Source: Allium sativum (lineage: Eukaryota > Streptophyta > Magnoliopsida > Asparagales > Amaryllidaceae). From it: a DNA stretch of 64,000 nucleotides. Location of the stretch: the NCBI GenBank assembly GCA_030737875.1, contig CM060910.1, forward strand, positions 247,412,427 through 247,476,426, in the 5' to 3' direction. Both the position numbers and the translations under genes were made by a program. Position 1 is the first letter of the stretch. Every line of letters begins with the position of its first letter. The notes under the pieces were generated by a model that saw only the letters and a list, made by a program, of their open reading frames with translations, ran no database searches and had not been told where the DNA came from. Positions 24,890 to 37,100 of the stretch are shown here, one piece after another.

Positions 24890-25506
24890 TGCCTACTATT
24901 GGTAAATAGAAAACTGAAGCTATTGAAAAAATCAAGTTTGGTAGAGGTCGTGGCCGTAGTGGTAATTTCACCGCAAATGCGAGTAGCAATAACCAAGGTG
25001 TAGCACAAGAGGTTGTCGATGGTGATCAAGCATATGTTCCTACATTGAGTGATTCACAATTTAATATCTTGATGGCTACTGTCAATCAACACAATCTCTC
25101 ATCCTCTACTCCAGAATTGCATGGTAAGAAATTCTACGATGATCAATGGATCATCGAAACTGGGGCCTCAATTCACATGTCTGGTAATATTTAATTTTTC
25201 ACCCACTTACATGATATACCTTCCTCTTCTGTTGGTTTACCAAATGGAAAAGTTACAAATGCTATTAAAGAAGGCCAAATAAAACTAAATGAAAAGTTGA
25301 TCCTAGAAAATGTATTATTTGTCCCTGCTCTTACTTCTAATTTGTTGTTTGTGTCTCAACTTTTGGAAAAGCAAAAGTTCATTATTTTGTTCACTAATAA
25401 GCTATGTATTATACAGGACCACACTTTGAGGAACCTGATTGGAGCAGGCGTCTAGAGTAATGAAGTCTATCTTTATCAGGCAATTCATAGTTTTCAAGCA
25501 ACTAAA
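24890..25506 (+). pseudogene. Copia B gag remnant and protease
   Basis: Only a gag C-terminal fragment with an RGRGRSG basic stretch remains, about 300 bp after the primer site, so most of gag has been deleted. The aspartic protease follows: the usual D-T-G-A active-site tetrad reads E-T-G-A because the codon at 25156 is GAA, so the catalytic aspartate is replaced by glutamate. A TAA stop at 25192-25194 breaks the frame soon after. Further on, residues typical of the Copia protease/GAG-pre-integrase linker can be read, interrupted by another stop. With its catalytic residue lost and the frame broken this segment cannot be functional. Confidence 0.8.
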
Positions 25507-26550
25507 GTGTTAGCACCAGATTTGACAGTGTTATGGCATCAATGCTTGGGGCACCCTTCATCAAAAGTTTTGCTTCCTTTACTTGGAGTAGATGGTAGTA
25601 TTAAGAACTGTTTTGCTAATTGTGAAGTATGTTATCTTGCAAAACAACCTCACACTTCTTTTCCAAATAGTATGAATAAAGCCAATGATTTATGTTATAT
25701 TATTCACTGTGACATTTGGGGTCCTTATAATATTGCTTCAAATGTTGGTGCACATTATTTTTTGACCATCGTAGATGATTGTTCTCATGCTGTGTGGGTG
25801 TACTTAATGGCTGGAAAGTATGAGGTTGGTCATTTGATTCAAAAATTTTATGTCATGATTAATACTCAATTTAATAAAAAGGTGAAAATTTTGAGAAGTG
25901 ATAATGGACAAGAGTTTGTTTTGAAATCTTTTTATGCAAAGAATGGTATGGTACATCAAACTTCTTGTGTCGATACACCTCAGGAAAATGGTAGGGTGGA
26001 ATGTAAACATCAGCATATTTTGAATGTTGCTCGTGCTTTAAAATTTCAGGCTAATTTATCAATGGAGTTTTGGGGGGAATGTGTATTAGCTATTGTTCAC
26101 CTAATTAATAAGACCCCTATCCCAGTTTTCGACGGAAAAACACCTTATGAAGTTTTTTTTAAGCAACCACCAGCCCAATCTGCTATACGTGTATTTGGGT
26201 GCTTATGTTATGTTGCAAATCTTCTTCGTGTAAAGGACAAATTTGGACCTCATAGTAAAAAATGCATGTTTGTAATGTACCCCTTTTGTCAAAAAGGGTG
26301 GCGAATTTATGATTTGGAAACTCATGAATTTTTTGTTAGCCGAGACGTAAAATTTTGTGAGAATATTTTTCCATTTGCGGATACTGTGGGTGATAATGAT
26401 GATGCGCAAAGGGAGGCCTATCTGCACCAGCCTCCTTTGGAAGAGGATACTCGAATGTTCAATAGTGACAAAGTTACAAAAGAGGATGGTAGGGCTATGA
26501 CTTCGATGGATAATGATGGTGTTGTGCAACTAATGTCCCCAAAGCAGTGA
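25507..26550 (+). pseudogene. Copia B integrase
   Basis: An open stretch of 347 codons carrying the Copia integrase. The N-terminal zinc-binding part shows LWHQCLGHPS and a later C-x2-C pair (CEVCYLAKQ). The catalytic core shows CDIWGPY, RSDNGQEF and PQENGRVEC, the three blocks that hold the D, D and E residues. The C-terminal part with FGCLCYV and a GWRIYDL-like block is typical of Copia pol before RT. It would normally be one segment of a gag-pol polyprotein. It ends at a TGA (26548-26550) upstream of RT and the first methionine is internal, so it is a surviving open piece of a broken polyprotein rather than an independent gene. Confidence 0.88.
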
Positions 26551-27764
26551 CAAGATTTATGGTATTGTTCCTTATGAAACTACTACTCCTCTACATTTAG
26601 GAGAGAATTCTTTAGTAATGGAGAGTGAACAACTCGGCAAGGGTTTTCAAGTTCGCCAACCGTCTTCGAGATTAAAGGATTTTGTGACTTATATTGTTCA
26701 TAAGATAGACTCTACTACTTCTGCAAGGCCTGCTCAATCAAGTACCTCGGGTAAACCCTTTAATCTAGCTTGTTATGTTGATTATAATGATTTTTCCATG
26801 AGACACAAAGTTTTTTTGGTAGCAATTACTAAAGGTAAGGAGTCGACTTCATTCAAAGAGGCGGTCAAAGATTCAAATTGGAGACAAGCTATGAAAGAGG
26901 AGATTGATGCACTTGAACGTAGTGGTACATGGACTTTGGAAGACTTACCTTCCGAAAAGAAGGCTATTGGTAGTGGATGGGTCTACAAAATCAAATATCG
27001 AGCTAATGGCGATATTGAACATTTCAAAGGATGTCTTATGGTGATTGGAAATTGACAAGTTGAGGGTGTAGATTATAATGAGACATTTGCCCCAGTTGCC
27101 AAAATGGGAACGGTTCGTGTTTTTTATTTGTTGTTGTCGCACAAAATTGGGAGCTATATCAGATGGATATTTGTAATGCGTTTCATTATGGTGGTTTGGA
27201 AGAAGAAGTATATATGCAACTACCTCTTGGGTACCATAGTCCTATTCCAGGAAAGGTATGCAAGTTACACAAGCCTTTGTATGGTTTACGAGAAGCTCCT
27301 CGACAATGCTTTGCTAAATTATCTGATGCTTTGAGAAGTTTTGGTTTTTCCCAGTCATATGCAGATTACTCCCTATTCACTTATCAATAGGGTAATGTTT
27401 CCTTGTATGTTCTTGTCTATGTGGATGATCTTATTATTGCAGGTTCCTCTCAAAATGTGATTTTGCAATTCAAACAATATTTGAGCTCTTGTTTTCATAT
27501 GAAAGATCTTGGTATGCTAAAATATTTCTTGGGCATTGAAGTTGCTTGTAGTGATGAAGGGACATTTCTTTCCCAAAGAAAGTATGCATTAGATATACTA
27601 ACAGAAGCAGGAATGTTGGGTTGTAAGCCTATTGATACTCCAATGGAGCAAAATCATCATCTTGCTAATGTTGAAGGAGAGCCATATCAACATCCAGATC
27701 AATATAGGTGCTTGGTTGGCCGTTTAGTATACTAATCTGTCCCTCATCCAGAGTTGAGTTACTC
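26551..27764 (+). pseudogene. Copia B reverse transcriptase, cut by element D
   Basis: Reverse transcriptase of the Copia polyprotein. Recognisable blocks are WRQAMKEEIDALE near 26880, SGWVYKIKYR near 26970, MDICNAF at 27163, [12 protein letters not shown] near 27280 and the catalytic YVDD at 27418-27429, followed by [12 protein letters not shown] and the CKPIDTPME connection. Breaks are a TGA near 27053, a frameshift around 27120-27135, a TAG at 27388-27390 and a TAA at 27733-27735. The coding sequence stops at TACTC (27760-27764), where Gypsy element D inserted, and resumes after 38683. Confidence 0.9.
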
Positions 27765-28025
27765 TGTAACAACCCGTATTTTTCGATAACACGTTAAATC
27801 AAGAATCAGGACAGAATTAAATTATAAATTCTGAATCAAGTGAAACAGTCTATGCCATTGCGTTCGTCTCAGAAAAATACGCGAAATAGAGTCCGAGTTT
27901 TCGAGAATCGGAGTCCGTATGACCCGTTAAAGGCCCAAAGAAGAATTCTGGGAATTTGAATTTCGGGAAAACAGTTTTGGAAATCAGATCTGGGGCTAGG
28001 CGGGAAGTTTCCCCACCTAGGCCAT

Positions 28026-28076
28026 GTCGACAGGGCTGTCGACTTGGGCCAAGACCAAGTCGACAGCCCTGTCGAC
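28026..28076 (+). repeat. Perfect 22-bp inverted repeat, element D U3
   Basis: Arms at 28026-28047 and 28055-28076 around a 7-base loop GCCAAGA, each containing two GTCGAC sites. It lies 155 bp before the TATA box. In the 3' LTR copy one arm base has changed. Confidence 0.9.
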
Positions 28077-28230
28077 TTGCCTGTCGACAGGGGGTGGCCG
28101 TGGCCAGTTGCCTGGCGCACCTGTTTGGCTCACCTGGTCTTGTTCTTGGGCTGATTCTGGAAACTTCCGAGATCTGATGGTCCTAATCTATGCTAGGGTT
28201 AATCTAAGGGCCTAAAACTATCCTAATCTC

Positions 28231-28237
28231 TATAAAA
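28231..28237 (+). promoter_or_regulatory. Element D LTR TATA box
   Basis: TATAAAAAG followed by a CCCTAAACC telo-box-like stretch. Copy in the 3' LTR at 34665. Likely core promoter of element D. Confidence 0.7.
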
Positions 28238-28794
28238 AGACCCTAAACCTAACCTAAATCCCTAAAAAATCAAACCTAGCAACTAAATGCTGCCAAAATC
28301 AATTTTGATCATGGCCTCCATCTCAAATCCCTAGAGCCTATGCATCCAAATCAAGTTCAAATCAAAGGGTGCAAGCTTGCTACACCAAATCAAGGCCAAA
28401 TCAACATTGCTATGCGAGTTCCATGACGATTCTTCTACAAAGGAGGCACCTTTCTTAGCCAAGATGATTCATGCTCCTTTCCCTAGGCCTAACTATGTAA
28501 GTTCTAGCTACTTTTAGATGGAAACGGTAGTTTTGATAATGACATGGGATAAAATGAGGCTAAACATGATTATGCGAACCTATATGAGCCTTACCATGCC
28601 TCTTGTGTTCATATTTATGATCTTAGGCCATGTGAGTGACTTAATCATGCCTCTCATGCTATGCATAACCTAGTTTAACTTGCAAGTTTGGATCTATATG
28701 CATGAAATGCTAGCATGAACCTTTAGGAACCACTTTACGTGTGAAACATTGGCTAAGACAAGATTTTGGGGCTTATGCATGTTTATGAACCCAA

Positions 28795-29085
28795 ACCCCT
28801 TATGCTAACATGCAAGTTTTTGGCCAAATCCTTTATGAGATCATGCATGCTCGTGGCCAAATTCCCCCCTTTTAAATTGTGCATGTTTATGGCCAAACCC
28901 CTTTTGATAATATGAAAGTTTGTGGCCAAATCCTTTATGAGATTATGCATGCTCGTGGCCAAATTCCCCCCTTTTAAATTGTGCATGTTTATGGCCAAAC
29001 CCCTTTTGATAATATGAATGTTTGTGGCCAAATTACCTTATGACACTATGCATGTTATGGCCAATCCCTTTATGATGTTATGCAT
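28795..29085 (+). repeat. Minisatellite in the element D LTR
   Basis: Tandem units of about 122 bp made of two similar halves built on GTGGCCAAATCC and ATGGCCAAACCCC, each followed by a GCATG-rich segment. Same array at about 35229-35519 in the 3' LTR. It lies inside the proposed LTR intron. Confidence 0.82.
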
Positions 29086-29420
29086 GTGGAAGCCAAGCCC
29101 TTTTTGGCATCATGCATGTTTTGAGACCAATATGTGACATAGTATCCTTACTATGTTGACTCGCTTTGCTTGCGTTGGGAAAACACGATTTTGGGTAGTT
29201 AGATAAACATGAACATGTGTTTATACTTGAAAATATGACTTGAAAGATGACATGGAAGTTGACATGTAAGTATGCATAAAAACAAGAGCTTGGGAATTTA
29301 CCTATTAAGTTAGGTCTACCCTTTGGGAATTTACCTATTAAGTTAGGTCTACCCAAATGCTTGAAAACTTGTAACATGTTTTGGAAACATGATGAACTTA
29401 GACAATATAAGTATGGCCAA

Positions 29421-29619
29421 CTCGAGGTTGGGTTGAGTTTGCAACGTAAAACTACCCGGAACCGACCGACCTAACTAGTAGTTGCAAACAATAGGACCCA
29501 ATGTGAGAAGTTGGTCATGTCGCGCATAAGACCCGAGGTTAGACTAGGTTGTGGTGTAAACCTACCCGGACCCGCCCGGCTTAACTAGTAACCACAACAA
29601 GGTCTAATGTGAGAGGTTG
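29421..29619 (+). repeat. Tandem hairpin pair, element D LTR
   Basis: Copies at 29421-29516 and 29531-29619. Copy 1 pairs TTGGGT with ACCCAA and GTTTGCAAC with GTTGCAAAC; copy 2 pairs TTAGAC with GTCTAA and GTTGTGGT with ACCACAAC. Same pair at 35855-35950 and 35965-36053. Confidence 0.78.
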
Positions 29620-29639
29620 AGGGTGCATTAATTAAATTA

Positions 29640-30400
29640 ATGCCACATAATAGGGTTAAGTTAATTTGATTAATAAGGCTTAACCAAATATGATATGGAC
29701 AAATGGGTTAAGTAATTTGATTAGGCTAATGATACTTAACAAAACATGATAAGCTTGGGTAGGTTAAGTAACTTGATTTGCCTGATGACACTTGACCATT
29801 TTTATACGACTAGTGGACGGGATTAAGTTAACCAACACTTAATCAATCCAACACGATAACGTGATAAGGTTAAGTAAATTTTCTTAATGACACTTAACCG
29901 TATAATACAGTTAATGGATGGGGTTAAGATTAGGCTTAACTAATCTAAACATGGTAATCGGATGGGGTTAAGTTAACCTAGACTTAATTAATCCAACTTA
30001 GTAATTTAATGGGGTTAAGTTAAACACTTAACTAATTTAGCACGATGATTTGATGAGGTTAAGTAATATACTTAACCACTCCAACTCGTTAATTTGATGA
30101 GGTTAAGTTAATCTATACTTAACCAATCTAACGTGAAAACATGATAAGGCTAAGTCACGAATCACTTGAATACGCTTGACCGATTTGACTCGGTAGTTTG
30201 ACAAGGTCAAGTTAATTTATATAGTTAACCAATCTAAAATGATAATTAGACGAGGTTAAGTTATGGATTGCTTAATATACTTAGCCAACTTGACACATGG
30301 TTTGTAGGGTTAAGTCTTGGACTTGGATACTTAGCCAATTTTGACATGGTTTGTAGACGGGCTAAGTTATGAACTTAAGTGACACTTAACCCATTAGGTA
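29640..30400 (+). repeat. GGTTAAGT/ACTTAACC inverted-repeat array, element D LTR
   Basis: Same motif pair repeated about a dozen times with more decay (GGCTAAGT, ACTTAGCC and similar variants, some changed together on both sides). Copy at 36074-36834 in the 3' LTR. Confidence 0.82.
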
Positions 30401-32251
30401 AACCCTAATTCGGAGGATTAGGTAAATAACCATAGTTAACAAGGATTATGGAAATAAGGCTAAGTGGTAAACCTTAGTTAAGGGAAACTAAGTAATAATT
30501 CTTAGTCAAGGAAATTTGGACCATTTCTTAGATAGATTAGTAACCCGATACGTTAGGTCAACGTTTAAGTATGCGTGAAGGAGCAGGCTATCCGATTTAG
30601 ATAAAGGCTCCAACGAACTGGGTAACGAAGCAGCGGCTTCGGGGAACGTGAGGATATTCTTCGGATCCCTCTGTGAGCTGCCAGGTCATTATACTAGGCT
30701 CACGAGAGGTTGAGGTCTGCGGTAGAAGAACCAAGAATATGCCTTGGTTGCTATGCGAGCGACCTAAAGACTGGGGTGGATAGCAGTGAGTCGACGAATA
30801 CATAAGGTGCCCGAGATAGCAAGTTCGTCGATCATCTACCATCTTGAGTCAAGCGTGTACGTACGGAAAGGCAGGGAACACCCAACAGACCATAATTGCT
30901 ATCTAATTATGGGTGAGGTAGGCCGTAGGATTTGGGCTGGCCGGAGTGTAGTTCTCATGCAAGATTTTCATTTGTGTTGCCTTTCATTAGTTGAGGGAGG
31001 GGTCTCGTGGGACCATAGCCACATGTAGAAAAGCAGACCTTAGTATCTGCATCGGCAGATAAATCTAAAGCTCCCGACCGAATCCTGTATTTCTGGTATT
31101 GCCCTGTGACAGGACTCGGATGGCACGATGTGATGCATGTGCATACAGTTATAGAAAAACGATTCACGATGAATGCGTGGGAAAAAGGGCGCGGTTGAGG
31201 GTTAGCGTAATCCCTAGTGACCTAGGTGGTTTAACCCAAACCGAAATACGGAAGCGTGCAATGGGTAAGCGTAATCCCTAGTAGTGCTAGGTGGCGTAAG
31301 TCCTAGTAGTTCAAACGATGATTCATATGGAAGAGCCTAGCTAGAACAAGGGTGACAGTCCAAATGGTTTCAAGGATAATACGACATGAGGAAGCCCGTA
31401 CGAGGTACGGCAAAGGACTGAACTTATATACATGGGAAGAAACATATGATTTGAGTAACCTATATATGCGATATATTAGGCTGACATGGACCATTTCATG
31501 ACATGGGGCAAGGGACGTTCATGGTTAACACATGACGCGGGTAGGGATACTAGTACGAGAGGTGCAGAGCAAATATACATGTTAGAACTAGGAAGAATAT
31601 ACACAATAGGTACCGTGGGATGTTAGACGGGGTAGATACCTTGGGATAATGTACTCGATAGAAATCTGACGATGTGATACCGTGACTTATCATAACATCG
31701 TAGTATATCATGATACTTTAGTTTACCTTGCCGCAGTAGTTCAACCGGCTATCCTGGTTTATCTATCTTGTAGTTATCCTTATGTTTACTTTCAGTTTAT
31801 GCATGTCATGTTACCTTTACCTGTTTTTATACTGGAAGTAGATAGGACTTACTCAGTCTTTTTGACTGACCCGTTTTGTTTCGCCTCTTTTCTTCCGTTC
31901 CCCCCCCAGGTTTCAGGGAGGAAACAATGCTGTTGAGTTCGGACTTCTTCTGCTTGAAGGTCATCATGGATGGCTTGGACTTCTCTTGGCTATGGCTACT
32001 TTACTGTTTTACTTGGGGAATAATTTATTAAAAAGTCTTTATGCTTCTTTACTATTGCAAAACAGGTTTTGATGTACTCTGATGTAAAAGGCTTTAGACC
32101 TTATTTATTCATGTTATGAAAGTTTGATTTTACTTCCGCTATTTATATATGTTCTGTCTTGTGATATTTCTGTGCATGTTTACCAATAATGCCCCTCTAA
32201 AGCTAGTGCATTCCTTTGCGAGTGACCCTAGCGGAGGCGGGGTGTTACATT

Positions 32252-32263
32252 TGGTATCAGAGC
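32252..32263 (+). other. Element D primer binding site (tRNA-iMet)
   Basis: TGGTATCAGAGC two bases after the LTR end. Confidence 0.93.
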
Positions 32264-33554
32264 AGAAGGTTACCAGACTGGGCAAAAGTTTTTAAAGACC
32301 TTCTGAAAATTATCTGAAAACCGTTTACAAAGAAGCATTTTTCACGAAAATTTTCTTTTAAAAGAAAAAGGCTATTCCCCAAAGGCCATTAGCACTATCC
32401 TTGTTTCCTTGATTGAGTCTCTTTTCCTTTCTTTCCTCCATCTGTAGTCACAGTAGTTTTAACTGCGACTAGTCTTTTCTACCTACGAAAGTGTTTTCCA
32501 TACGATGGAGGTGGTTCTCGAGAGACCAGTGGCCGCGTTATAAGAAAGGATCGTGAGAAAGAAGGATAAAGGATACGAGCTTAAGGATGAGCAACTTGTT
32601 GGTATGGCTTAGTCCTCAAAGGAGTGAGAAAGATGAACAATGAAACCCATGACGAGAGGGTACCTTTGGCATAGTGAAACGGGATAGATAGTTAAGTATC
32701 ATGGAACAGGGACAAGATCATTCGGAGGGCAATAGTATGCTCTCATTTCTAGAGTACCTCGGAAGGAGGGTAACGATCTTGTCAAAGGTTTAGCTTTTCT
32801 TCTCTATCATCCCGTTAGGACTTCGTTGTTCGTATCATTTAAGTCTGCTTCGGTAGTTGAGTCTCTGCACCTTAGTACTAGCGTAGTAGAGGATCCCGTT
32901 TTGTCTCAAGTCCTATTGGAAGATCGGTCCATTTACTCATGACTTGTTTTGGATTTGAGAATGACATGCCTCGGTTATGGATGGATTCTAGGGATGAAGT
33001 GGTTATCCAGTAAGGGGTGCCACTCTCGGTTTTGATAGAAGGGTAGTTGGACTCTTGACTAACCCTCGAAGTCTCGTGTAACCTTTTGGGTTCGGTCATG
33101 GTTAGTTACTTAGAATCCCTTGATGCCTTTATGGGAAATTGGAAGCCCAATCGAGTGGTGTTCGCCGAAAGACGGATGGTTTATTTCACTTATGCATGGG
33201 TTATAGAAATCACCTTAGTAAGTGCGCTTGATAACCTGGTTGGCATCTGTTTACTTTCAAGAGAAAGTTCCTTTATGTGGTATACCTTGTAGTACGAGGT
33301 CCGAGATTCATTAGTGAATTTTGGAAAAGCTTGCATGAGATCATGAGTACGCAGTCATGTTTGCGTCAAGTATTTTAGAAAAAAAGGATAAGTGCAAGTG
33401 GAACGAGAGGCGACGAAGGAATGAGTTCCAGCTCATGTTATGGAAACAGGAAATAAGAAGCTACGGAATCGCAAAGACGGTCAAGGCACAAGGGAATTGA
33501 GCTCAAGGAAGTACGACTTTGATGGTCAAAGACTAGATACGCGCATGATATCTC
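32264..33554 (+). pseudogene. Element D interior: leader and mosaic of pol islands
   Basis: After a leader like that of A (CTATTCCCCAAAGGCCAT near 32370), islands of the C polyprotein appear in changing frames with stops between them: protease-linker VVESLHL near 32850 and SYLESLDAF near 33105, an RT-like bit near 33160-33250, an integrase bit SEFWKSLHEIMSTQSCL near 33312-33360 next to where the second catalytic Asp should be, and GNKKLRNRK of the chromodomain approach near 33440. No gag zinc knuckle, RT active site or complete domain is present. The series of deletions leaves about 1.3 kb. It resembles A in which segments are kept. Confidence 0.72.
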
Positions 33555-34183
33555 TTTTTGGGAGTATATCCTTGATCCCTGTTTTCTGTAGAGCTTACTT
33601 GTAGGCTATCTTTTGTGGACATCCTCTCGGTCCTATTTTCTGTTACAAACCCCGTAAGGAGTTTGTCATGTTTATCTTCTCGACCCTGTTTCAGGGAATC
33701 TTAGGTAGAACCCTATGGATGTAAACATGTATTTGAAACATGTTATGATTGATATGGTTGCAAATGGTTGCAAGTGGTTGCTCGTGGATGCACGAATTTA
33801 CATTAGATATTAGCTCGACTCGGTCACATTTCATATTGCATATGCACGAGTATTTATACTTGTTTATGGATGAAATTGAATGTGTTATCATGCGGATGTT
33901 GCATATGGCTGAATGTTTGTGCACGCATATAGTGTATATGACTAGGACTATTTGCATACATGATGGATTCATAGCACGAAACATATTTTTGCATTCAAAA
34001 GATTTTTCAGGTCTGATCATTAGCATTAGCTAAGGAACATGTACACACACGTTTTGCATATATTCATACCGCATTAGAAATCAACTAAGGACAATGGTTG
34101 CTTGTGGATGATGTTTTGAGTAGATGAATGATGGATGGCAGGATATGTTCTTCCTAACTTGGAGATTTCGGGGACGAAATCCT
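33555..34183 (+). other. Element D 3' untranslated region
   Basis: Homologous to the 3' UTRs of C and A: GAAACATGTTATGATTGAT near 33737, TTGCTCGTGGATGCA near 33778, a TAGCTCGACTCGGTCAC block near 33811 and ATTTCGGGGACGAAATCC near 34166. The small hairpin found in A and C is decayed here. Confidence 0.7.
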
Positions 34184-34198
34184 AAAAGGTGGGGAGAA
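34184..34198 (+). other. Element D polypurine tract
   Basis: AAAAGGTGGGGAGAA directly before the 3' LTR, interrupted by one T. Confidence 0.85.
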
Positions 34199-37100
34199 TG
34201 TAACAACCCGTATTTTTCGATAACACGTTAAATCAAGAATCAAGACAGAATTAAATTATAAATTCTGAATCAAGTGAAACGGTCTATGCCATTGCGTTCG
34301 TCTCAGAAAAATACGCGAAATAGAGTCCGAGTTTTCGAGAATCGGAGTCCGTATGACCCGTTAAAGGCCCAAAGAAGAATTCTGGGAATTTGAATTTCGG
34401 GAAAACAGTTTTGGAAATCAGATCTGGGGCTAGGCGGGAAGTTTCCCCGCCAAGGCCATGTCGACAGGCCTGTCGACTTGGGCCAAGACCAAGTCGACAG
34501 CCCTGTCGACTTGCCTGTCGACAGGGGGTGGCCGTGGCCAGTTGCCTGGCACACCTGTTTGGCTCACCTGGTCTTGTTCTTGGGCTGATTCTGGAAACTT
34601 CCGAGATCTGATGGTCCTAATCTATCCTAGGGTTAATCTAAGGGCCTAAAACTATCCTAATCTCTATAAAAAGACCCTAAACCTAACCTAAATCCCTAAA
34701 AAATCAAACCTAGCAACTAAATGCTGCCAAAATCAATTTTGATCATGGCCTCCATCTCAAATCCCTAGAGCCTATGCATCCAAATCAAGTTCAAATCAAA
34801 GGGTGCAAGCTTGCTACACCAAATCAAGGCCAAATCAACATTGCTATGCGAGTTCCATGACGATTCTTCTACAAAGGAGGCACCTTTCTTAGCCAAGATG
34901 ATTCATGCTCCTTTCCCTAGGCCTAACTATGTAAGTTCTAGCTACTTTTAGATGGAAACGGTAGTTTTGATAATGACATGGGATAAAATGAGGCTAAACA
35001 TGATTATGCGAACCTATATGAGCCTTACCATGCCTCTTGTGTTCATATTTATGATCTTAGGCCATGTGAGTGACTTAATCATGCCTCTCATGCTATGCAT
35101 AACCTAGTTTAACTTGCAAGTTTGGATCTTCATGCATGAAATGCTAGCATGAACCTTTAGGAACCACTTTACGTGTGAAACATTGGCTAAGACAAGATTT
35201 TGGGGCTTATGCATGTTTATGAACCCAAACCCCTTATGCTAACATGCAAGTTTGTGGCCAAATCCTTTATGAGATTATGCATGCTCGTGGCCAAATTCCC
35301 CCCTTTTAAATTGTGCATGTTTATGGCCAAACCCCTTTTGATAATATGAAAGTTTGTGGCCAAATCCTTTATGAGATTATGCATGCTCGTGGCCAAATTC
35401 CCCCCTTTTAAATTGTGCATGTTTATGGCCAAACCCCTTTTGATAATATGAATGTTTGTGGCCAAATTACCTTATGACACTATGCATGTTATGGCCAATC
35501 CCTTTATGATGTTATGCATGTGGAAGCCAAGCCCTTTTTGGCATCATGCATGTTTTGAGACCAATATGTGACATAGTATCCTTACTATGTTGACTCGCTT
35601 TGCTTGCGTTGGGAAAACACGATTTTGGGTAGTTAGATAAACATGAACATGTGTTTATACTTGAAAATATGACTTGAAAGATGACATGGAAGTTGACATG
35701 TAAGTATGCATAAAAACAAGAGCTTGGGAATTTACCTATTAAGTTAGGTCTACCCTTTGGGAATTTACCTATTAAGTTAGGTCTACCCAAATGCTTGAAA
35801 AATTGTATCATGTTTTGGAAACATGATGAACTTAGACAATATAAGTATGGCCAACTCGAGGTTGGGTTGAGTTTGCAACGTAAAACTACCCGGAACCGAC
35901 CGACCTAACTAGTAGTTGCAAACAATAGGACCCAATGTGAGAAGTTGGTCATGTCGCGCATAAGACCCGAGGTTAGACTAGGTTGTGGTGTAAACCTACC
36001 CGGACCCGCCCGGCTTAACTAGTAACCACAACAAGGTCTAATGTGAGAGGTTGAGGGTGCATTAATTAAATTAATGCCACATAATAGGGTTAAGTTAATT
36101 TGATTAATAAGGCTTAACCAAATATGATATGGACAAATGGGTTAAGTAATTTGATTAGGCTAATGATACTTAACAAAACATGATAAGCTTGGGTAGGTTA
36201 AGTAACTTGATTTGCCTGATGACACTTGACCATTTTTATACGACTAGTGGACGGGATTAAGTTAACCAACACTTAATCAATCCAACACGATAACGTGATA
36301 AGGTTAAGTAAATTTTCTTAATGACACTTAACCGTATAATACAGTTAATGGATGGGGTTAAGATTAGGCTTAACTAATCTAAACATGGTAATCGGATGGG
36401 GTTAAGTTAACCTAGACTTAATTAATCCAACTTAGTAATTTAATGGGGTTAAGTTAAACACTTAACTAATTTAGCACGATGATTTGATGAGGTTAAGTAA
36501 TATACTTAACCACTCCAACTCGTTAATTTGATGAGGTTAAGTTAATCTATACTTAACCAATCTAACGTGAAAACATGATAAGGCTAAGTCACGAATCACT
36601 TGAATACGCTTGACCGATTTGACTCGGTAGTTTGACAAGGTCAAGTTAATTTATATAGTTAACCAATCTAAAATGATAATTAGACGAGGTTAAGTTATGG
36701 ATTGCTTAATATACTTAGCCAACTTGACACATGGTTTGTAGGGTTAAGTCTTGGACTTGGATACTTAGCCAATTTTGACATGGTTTGTAGACGGGCTAAG
36801 TTATGAACTTAAGTGACACTTAACCCATTAGGTAAACCCTAATTCGGAGGATTAGGTAAATAACCATAGTTAACAAGGATTATGGAAATAAGGCTAAGTG
36901 GTAAACCTTAGTTAAGGGAAACTAAGTAATAATTCTTAGTCAAGGAAATTTGGACCATTTCTTAGATAGATTAGTAACCCGATATGTTAGGTCAACGTTT
37001 AAGTATGCGTGAAGGAGCAGGCTATCTGATTTAGATAAAGGCTCCAACGAACTGGGTAACGAAGCAGCGGCTTCGGGGAACGTGAGGATATTCTTGGGAT

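Larger units (their letters stand above)
28497..31909 (+). other. Proposed LTR intron, element D
   Basis: GTAAGT at 28497, about 265 bp after the TATA box; CTGAC at 31866-31870; pyrimidine run ending CCCCAG at 31909, 40 nt after the branch A. Proposed length 3413 nt. Inference only. Confidence 0.45.
27765..32249 (+). repeat. Element D 5' LTR (4485 bp)
   Basis: TGTAACAACC to GGGGTGTTACA. Contents: U3 block (27837-27932), 22-bp inverted repeat (28026-28076), TATA (28231), donor candidate GTAAGT (28497), 122-bp minisatellite (about 28795-29085), tandem hairpin pair (29421-29619), GGTTAAGT/ACTTAACC array (about 29640-30400), CAGTC/GACTG hairpin (31854-31868), acceptor candidate (AG 31908-31909), terminal hairpin (about 32190-32243). 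Confidence 0.94.

Noticed and set aside
28240..28275. CCCTAAACCTAACC stretch as interstitial telomere repeat
   Set aside because: Too short and degenerate, and part of a conserved position after the LTR TATA box.
28795..29085. CRISPR-like array
   Set aside because: Contiguous degenerate minisatellite without unique spacers, in a plant retrotransposon LTR.
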